From: a virus
Virus record (IMG/VR): IMGVR_UViG_3300049459_000181
Location: 1-49,405 of that record
DNA length: 49,405 bases
Direction: 5' to 3' (one strand)
Positions 45,916-49,405 of this stretch are shown in pieces. Made by a program: the position numbers and the translations under genes. Each line of letters opens with the position of its first letter. The first letter of the stretch is position 1. Below the pieces are notes generated by a model. That model saw only the letters and a program-made list of their open reading frames with translations, was not told the origin of the DNA and did not search any database.

Positions 45916-48375
45916 CTATTCGTCGGTGTTCCAGCGGCTGCCGGTGAGCCAGGCCCGCCAGGTGGCGCCGGGCTGGCCGGCCGTCCAGCGGGTGACGGTC
46001 CCGGCGGCCGTCACGATGAGGTCGCGCACCGCGCGAGTGACATGTGCGCTCGTTGCCGCCGCGGTGGCGGCGGCCGCCGCGAGGAGGAGAACGAAGACGC
46101 GGGCGGTACTCATGGACGCCGCCCCGTGCGCCGTGGCGGTCGTGGGCCGGCTGATGTTCCGGCGGAGCAGTGCGGTGGTGAGGGCGTTTGCGTGGGCGTT
46201 CAGCGCCGCCCCGCGGACCAGGGCCGCGGTCGTGGTGGCGGTCGCCGTGTGACGCAGCGCAGCCGCCCGCAGCATCGCTACCGTCGGCGATGCTGCGGTG
46301 GCGAGGACGCGGTTTACCGCGGACTGGATCGCCGGGTGCGCGGACGCTGCGGCGGTGAACGGGCGTGCCAGCGCGCGGCGGACAGCGGCGGTGCCGGCCG
46401 CGGCGCCCGACACGGTCAGTGCGGGCCATCGGATGATGTCGCCCTCGGCGGCCGCGGTCCCCCTGGTGGTCATGCTGGCGCCGCGGGTGATGCCGGTGGT
46501 GCCGGTGCCCGCTGCGGGCAGTGTGGTGCGGGCGCCGCGGCCGAGGGCCCCGGCGGTGTGCACGCCGACGGTCAGGGTGAGGAGGGTGGTTCGGGTCCAG
46601 GTGAGCGCCCGGGCAGCGGTCGCGGTGGCCCCTAGAACGAGCTGTCGCGCCGCCTGGCGGGCCGTGGTGGCGGTTCCGGTAACTGCGGTCACCTGGGGGC
46701 GTTCCAGGCCCCTACGGAGCGAGCCAGCGGCCCCCAGGCTCGTTGGGAGGCTGGCGCCTACCGTGCGGGTCAGGGTGCCGGTGCTCGAGGCCGTCCCGGT
46801 GTGGGTGCGGCTGAGGGCCCGGCGGATGCTGCCGGCCGCGGACGCGGTGGCCGCGAGCGTGGCGGACAGGGCCCGGCCGATGGTCAGTGCGGCGCCAACC
46901 GTGCTTGTCACGGCGAGGATGAGCACGCGAAGCGTGCCGGTTGTATGTGCCGCGGTGGCGGTGGCCGCCGCGGTGAGGCGCCTGCCGATCGCTCGCATCG
47001 TCGTGGCGGACGCGGTCGCCGTCGCCGTGTAGGTACGGGCGAGCGTCGCCCGGACGGTTGCGGCCGTCGTGGAGTTGGCGGCGGTGGCGTACATGCGGGA
47101 TGCGGCCCGGCTGATCGTGCCGGTGGCCGCGGCGGGGACGGTGACGAACGTGCTGGCCGCGCGCCGCAGGGTGCCGGCGGCGGCCGCGGACCCGGTCAGG
47201 GTGCGGCCCACACCGCGCCTCGTTGTCACGGCCCCGGTGCTGGTGACCGTGAGGTTGAGGCCGGGGATGTAGGTGAGGAGCCCGGTGCCGTGCGCGGCCC
47301 GGGCCAGGCCGAGTTGCAGCCCGCGGGTGAGTGCTGCGCCGGCGGCGCGGGCGGTGGGGAAGGCGGCTGCGAGTGCCCGCTGCATGCTGACGCTGCCGGC
47401 GGCCCCGGCGAAAAATGGCCGGCCGGTGTCGCGGCGTAGCGTGCCGGTGCTGGTGGCCGTCGCGGGGACGGGCCGGCCGACGCCGCGGCGTAGCGTGCCG
47501 AGACCTGCGACGCCGGCCACGAACAGGAGCGTCCGCACGGTGGCGGTTGTAACGCTCCGCGCGGCCGTCGCCGTGGCGGCCAGGCGGCTGGCGATGTCGC
47601 GGCCGACTGCGGACGTCGCCGTTGCCGTCGCGCTGCGGGCGACGGAGGCGGCCCGGGTGATGCTCGTGCCGCTGGTCCCGATAGCCGTCTGGATGAGTCC
47701 GGGCCGTCGGCCCAGGCCGGCTGACGAGGCGGCCGTACCGGCGAGGCTGACCGTGCCGGCGGCGCGGACGAGGACGGCGAGGGTGGCGACGTTGCCCGCT
47801 ACGTCCTGCGTCGCGGTCGGTGCGGCCGCCGCGGTGACGGCCGCGTTCCACACCACGCCGTTACCGGCGGCGGTGACGGTGTACGTGAAGCCGCTGGTGG
47901 AGCCAGCCACCACGTTGTTGCTGACGTACGCGTACCCGATGTACAGCTCTTTGCCCGCGCTCGGGGTGAGCGTGGACCAGGTGACTGACGTGGTGGCGGA
48001 GCCGGAGGTGCTGCCGCCCGTACCGTCCGCGGTCCAGGCGGTGTTGGCGAGGTTGGAGGAGAACTGTTCGGCGCACAGTTCCGTCGCCACGCCGGTGATG
48101 TCGGAGTTGAAGGCGACAGTGATCGTCGTCGGTGTCGTCGCCGTGATCGGGCCGAGCCAGATCTCTATCGTGCCGTTGACGACCGTCTGCGCCACCGACG
48201 CGATCCGGGTCCAGGCCGCGGGCCCGCCGCCGGTGACGGAGGAGACGCCGATTGCCTGGTCTGCGACGCGCACGATGAGCAGCCAGGCGTTTCCCACCAC
48301 GGCGCCGGAGACGGTCAGGGTGCTGACGCCGCTACCGCGGTTCTGCTGGAGGCTGCCAACGGCGGAGATCGTCAC
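45916..48375 (-). CDS. Large Ala/Thr/Arg-rich repeat protein
   Basis: An 819-residue protein from GTG 48375 with GGGAGG upstream. Residues 1-205 form a beta-rich domain (T-L-T-V-S-G-A-V-V-G-N-A-W-L-L-I-V-R-V). From about 205 to 770 the sequence is roughly 30 imperfect repeats of about 18 residues, pattern [T/S]-[L/I]-R-R-x-x-x-R-x-x-x-A-T-A-x-x-x-G. It is almost free of Asp/Glu and so very basic. A W-rich end follows (W-R-A-W-L-T-G-S-R-W-N). The 18-residue period could form beta-solenoid coils. The neighbours are structural, so a virion fibre or cell-wall/teichoic-acid binder is inferred. Reading-frame artefact is unlikely because the start, spacing and neighbours fit. Confidence 0.7.
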   Translation of the reverse strand: MTISAVGSLQQNRGSGVSTLTVSGAVVGNAWLLIVRVADQAIGVSSVTGGGPAAWTRIASVAQTVVNGTIEIWLGPITATTPTTITVAFNSDITGVATELCAEQFSSNLANTAWTADGTGGSTSGSATTSVTWSTLTPSAGKELYIGYAYVSNNVVAGSTSGFTYTVTAAGNGVVWNAAVTAAAAPTATQDVAGNVATLAVLVRAAGTVSLAGTAASSAGLGRRPGLIQTAIGTSGTSITRAASVARSATATATSAVGRDIASRLAATATAARSVTTATVRTLLFVAGVAGLGTLRRGVGRPVPATATSTGTLRRDTGRPFFAGAAGSVSMQRALAAAFPTARAAGAALTRGLQLGLARAAHGTGLLTYIPGLNLTVTSTGAVTTRRGVGRTLTGSAAAAGTLRRAASTFVTVPAAATGTISRAASRMYATAANSTTAATVRATLARTYTATATASATTMRAIGRRLTAAATATAAHTTGTLRVLILAVTSTVGAALTIGRALSATLAATASAAGSIRRALSRTHTGTASSTGTLTRTVGASLPTSLGAAGSLRRGLERPQVTAVTGTATTARQAARQLVLGATATAARALTWTRTTLLTLTVGVHTAGALGRGARTTLPAAGTGTTGITRGASMTTRGTAAAEGDIIRWPALTVSGAAAGTAAVRRALARPFTAAASAHPAIQSAVNRVLATAASPTVAMLRAAALRHTATATTTAALVRGAALNAHANALTTALLRRNISRPTTATAHGAASMSTARVFVLLLAAAAATAAATSAHVTRAVRDLIVTAAGTVTRWTAGQPGATWRAWLTGSRWNTDE

Positions 48376-48401
48376 GGGTCACCTCCCGCCGGCGGGGTCG
48401 G

Positions 48402-49040
48402 TCAGGAGAACGACAGCTTCGTGGTGGCCGTCAGGGTGTCGCCGTTGTTGAGGGCGAGGCCGGTGAACGAGGCGTGGACGAGGAGCGATCCGTTCGTCAC
48501 GGCGGTCGAGCCGGGAGCGTTGCCGCCGGTGACCGTCGCGCCGCTGGAGTGGGTCGCGGCGGTGGAGCCGTTGACGCCGCGGGTCACGGTCCACGTGGTG
48601 GTGCCCTGACCGCCGGTCACGGTCATGACCTCGGAGTCGACCTGGATGTTGTAGTTGCCCGAGCCGGGGAAGCCCGCCGCCGAGGTGACGGTGATCGACG
48701 TGGCGCCGGTGGTGGCGATGGCCCCGGACAGTGTGGTCGCCGCGGGCTTGGACGCGGAGTCACTGAGGAACGTCTCGGTGATCGTCTGCGAGCTGGCCGA
48801 GGTGAGCGTCCCGGATACCTGGTAGGTGTCGTTCGTGCTCGTGGTGGTCACCTGGCTGCTGGTGCCGGCGACGCGGGCCTCGGTGGCTTCCTGGAACGGG
48901 GCGACGTCGGTTGCGGCGGCGGTGCCGGCGCCGATGCCCCACCCGAGGTTTTTCGGCTCGACCTGGCTCGGGGTGGCGCCGATGAGCCGGCCGGCCACGA
49001 TCTCGCGGCCCTTGCTGGTGAATGCGACCGTGGTGGCCAT
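48402..49040 (-). CDS. Structural protein with phage beta-module
   Basis: A 212-residue protein from ATG 49040 with AGGAG upstream. The N-terminus (F-T-S-K-G-R-E-I-V-A-G-R-L-I-G) resembles tail-fibre or baseplate bases. The segment T-S-I-T-V-T-S-A-A-G-F-P-G-S-G, then V-D-S-E-V-M-T-V-T-G-G, then W-T-V-T-R-G-V-N is a beta-module shared by many phage structural proteins. Probably a virion fibre or decoration protein. Confidence 0.65.
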   Translation of the reverse strand: MATTVAFTSKGREIVAGRLIGATPSQVEPKNLGWGIGAGTAAATDVAPFQEATEARVAGTSSQVTTTSTNDTYQVSGTLTSASSQTITETFLSDSASKPAATTLSGAIATTGATSITVTSAAGFPGSGNYNIQVDSEVMTVTGGQGTTTWTVTRGVNGSTAATHSSGATVTGGNAPGSTAVTNGSLLVHASFTGLALNNGDTLTATTKLSFS

Positions 49041-49042
49041 TG

Positions 49043-49267
49043 CTACGTCTCCTTGCCGGCGGCGCGTGCCGCGCGTCGGTTGGCCGCTGCTGCGCGGCGG
49101 TTGAAGCGGGGCTGGCCCCACAGGCGCCACACCAGGCGGCGGAGGGGGTTGCGGTGCCAGTAGACGCCGACGCCGAGGTCAACGACCGTGCCGTCAGCGC
49201 GGGTGATGACGAAGTACGTTTCGGCGGCCCGGTGTGACGCCTTCGCGGTGTCGGTCGTGTCGGTCAT
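49043..49267 (-). CDS. Small basic hypothetical protein
   Basis: A 74-residue protein from ATG 49267, overlapping the upstream stop (ATGA). A short beta segment (Y-F-V-I-T-R-A-D-G-T-V-V-D-L-G-V-G-V) is followed by a very basic tail (R-R-L-V-W-R-L-W ... N-R-R-A-A-A-A-N-R-R-A). Function unknown. Confidence 0.55.
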   Translation of the reverse strand: MTDTTDTAKASHRAAETYFVITRADGTVVDLGVGVYWHRNPLRRLVWRLWGQPRFNRRAAAANRRAARAAGKET

Positions 49268-49405
49268 GACGCCTCCCGGTTCGCGGTGTGGGCGGCGATG
49301 TGCTGGCGCCAGGGCCCCATGTCGACGGTGAGGTTGAAGACGTACTCGTCGGGTCCGTCGTCGACGCGGTGGACGTGGCCGGTGTTGAGGTGCCGGACCG
49401 GCACC
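49264..49405 (-). CDS. Partial CDS cut by the window edge
   Basis: The last 46 codons of a gene entering from the right: H-L-N-T-G-H-V-H-R-V-D-D-G-P-D-E-Y-V, then G-P-W-R-Q-H-I-A-A-H-T-A-N-R-E-A-S and TGA. It overlaps the next start by ATGA. A GTG at the very edge (49404) makes a complete small gene possible, but no ribosome site can be seen. Family not recognised. Confidence 0.55.
   Translation of the reverse strand, partial: VPVRHLNTGHVHRVDDGPDEYVFNLTVDMGPWRQHIAAHTANREAS

Noticed and set aside
45901-46429. Upstream extension of the Ig-like protein by 176 codons
   Set aside because: It would overlap the repeat protein in another frame with Arg/His/Gly-rich nonsense-like sequence. GTG 45901 has a proper ribosome site.
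1-49405. tRNA genes, insertion sequences, transposases or a full CRISPR-Cas locus
   Set aside because: No cloverleaf with a conserved T-arm, no transposase motif with terminal repeats, and no cas genes were seen by eye. A dedicated tRNA scan would settle the first point.

Overview
The window looks like most of the genome of a temperate, long-tailed (siphovirus-type) phage of Streptomyces or a close actinobacterial relative. The DNA is very GC-rich with strong G/C third-position bias. GTG starts and 4-base GTGA/ATGA overlaps are common. There is a WhiB-like regulator, an XRE/TPR regulator of the Streptomyces type, a tyrosine integrase, and a complete head-tail-lysis module. No terminase, DNA polymerase, helicase or tRNA gene was seen. 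The right edge cuts a gene, so the terminase probably lies outside the window.

Right part (about 22.5-49.4 kb, all minus strand, read right to left) is the late region. It starts with adsorption-like structural proteins, including an 819-residue Ala/Thr/Arg-rich protein built of about 18-residue repeats. Next come a portal-Nudix-MuF fusion, an XkdF-like protease, a scaffold-like protein, the major capsid protein, head-tail connectors and the tail tube. Tail assembly chaperones with a -1 frameshift, the tape measure, a large minor tail protein and a small receptor-binding-like protein follow. The module ends with a papain-family protease, two small membrane proteins flanking an HNH nuclease, and a GH25-CHAP endolysin.

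Middle part (about 8.7-22.4 kb) is a mosaic accessory, lysogeny and regulation region. It holds an XRE/TPR regulator operon with a catalytically dead resolvase-like protein. A divergent plus-strand gene is preceded by two copies of a type I-E CRISPR-like repeat with a 60-base period. The integrase has a 32-bp dyad abutting its start. There is also a Fic/Doc-like toxin with a small antitoxin, a HicA-like small protein, and a second, degenerate tyrosine-recombinase-like gene.

Left part (about 0-8.5 kb, minus strand) is the early/replication region. It encodes a Sak4-like RecA-fold ATPase, a WhiB protein, many small coupled genes, a permuted NlpC/P60-like peptidase and a winged-helix replication-initiator candidate. 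That initiator gene contains three DnaA-box-like repeats exactly 24 bp apart next to an AT-richer stretch, as in a lambda-O-type origin. Two identical 16-bp palindromes sit at the extreme left. A 35-bp sequence (33/35 identical) occurs in inverted orientation at 3.4 kb and 22.5 kb, bracketing the whole early/accessory region.
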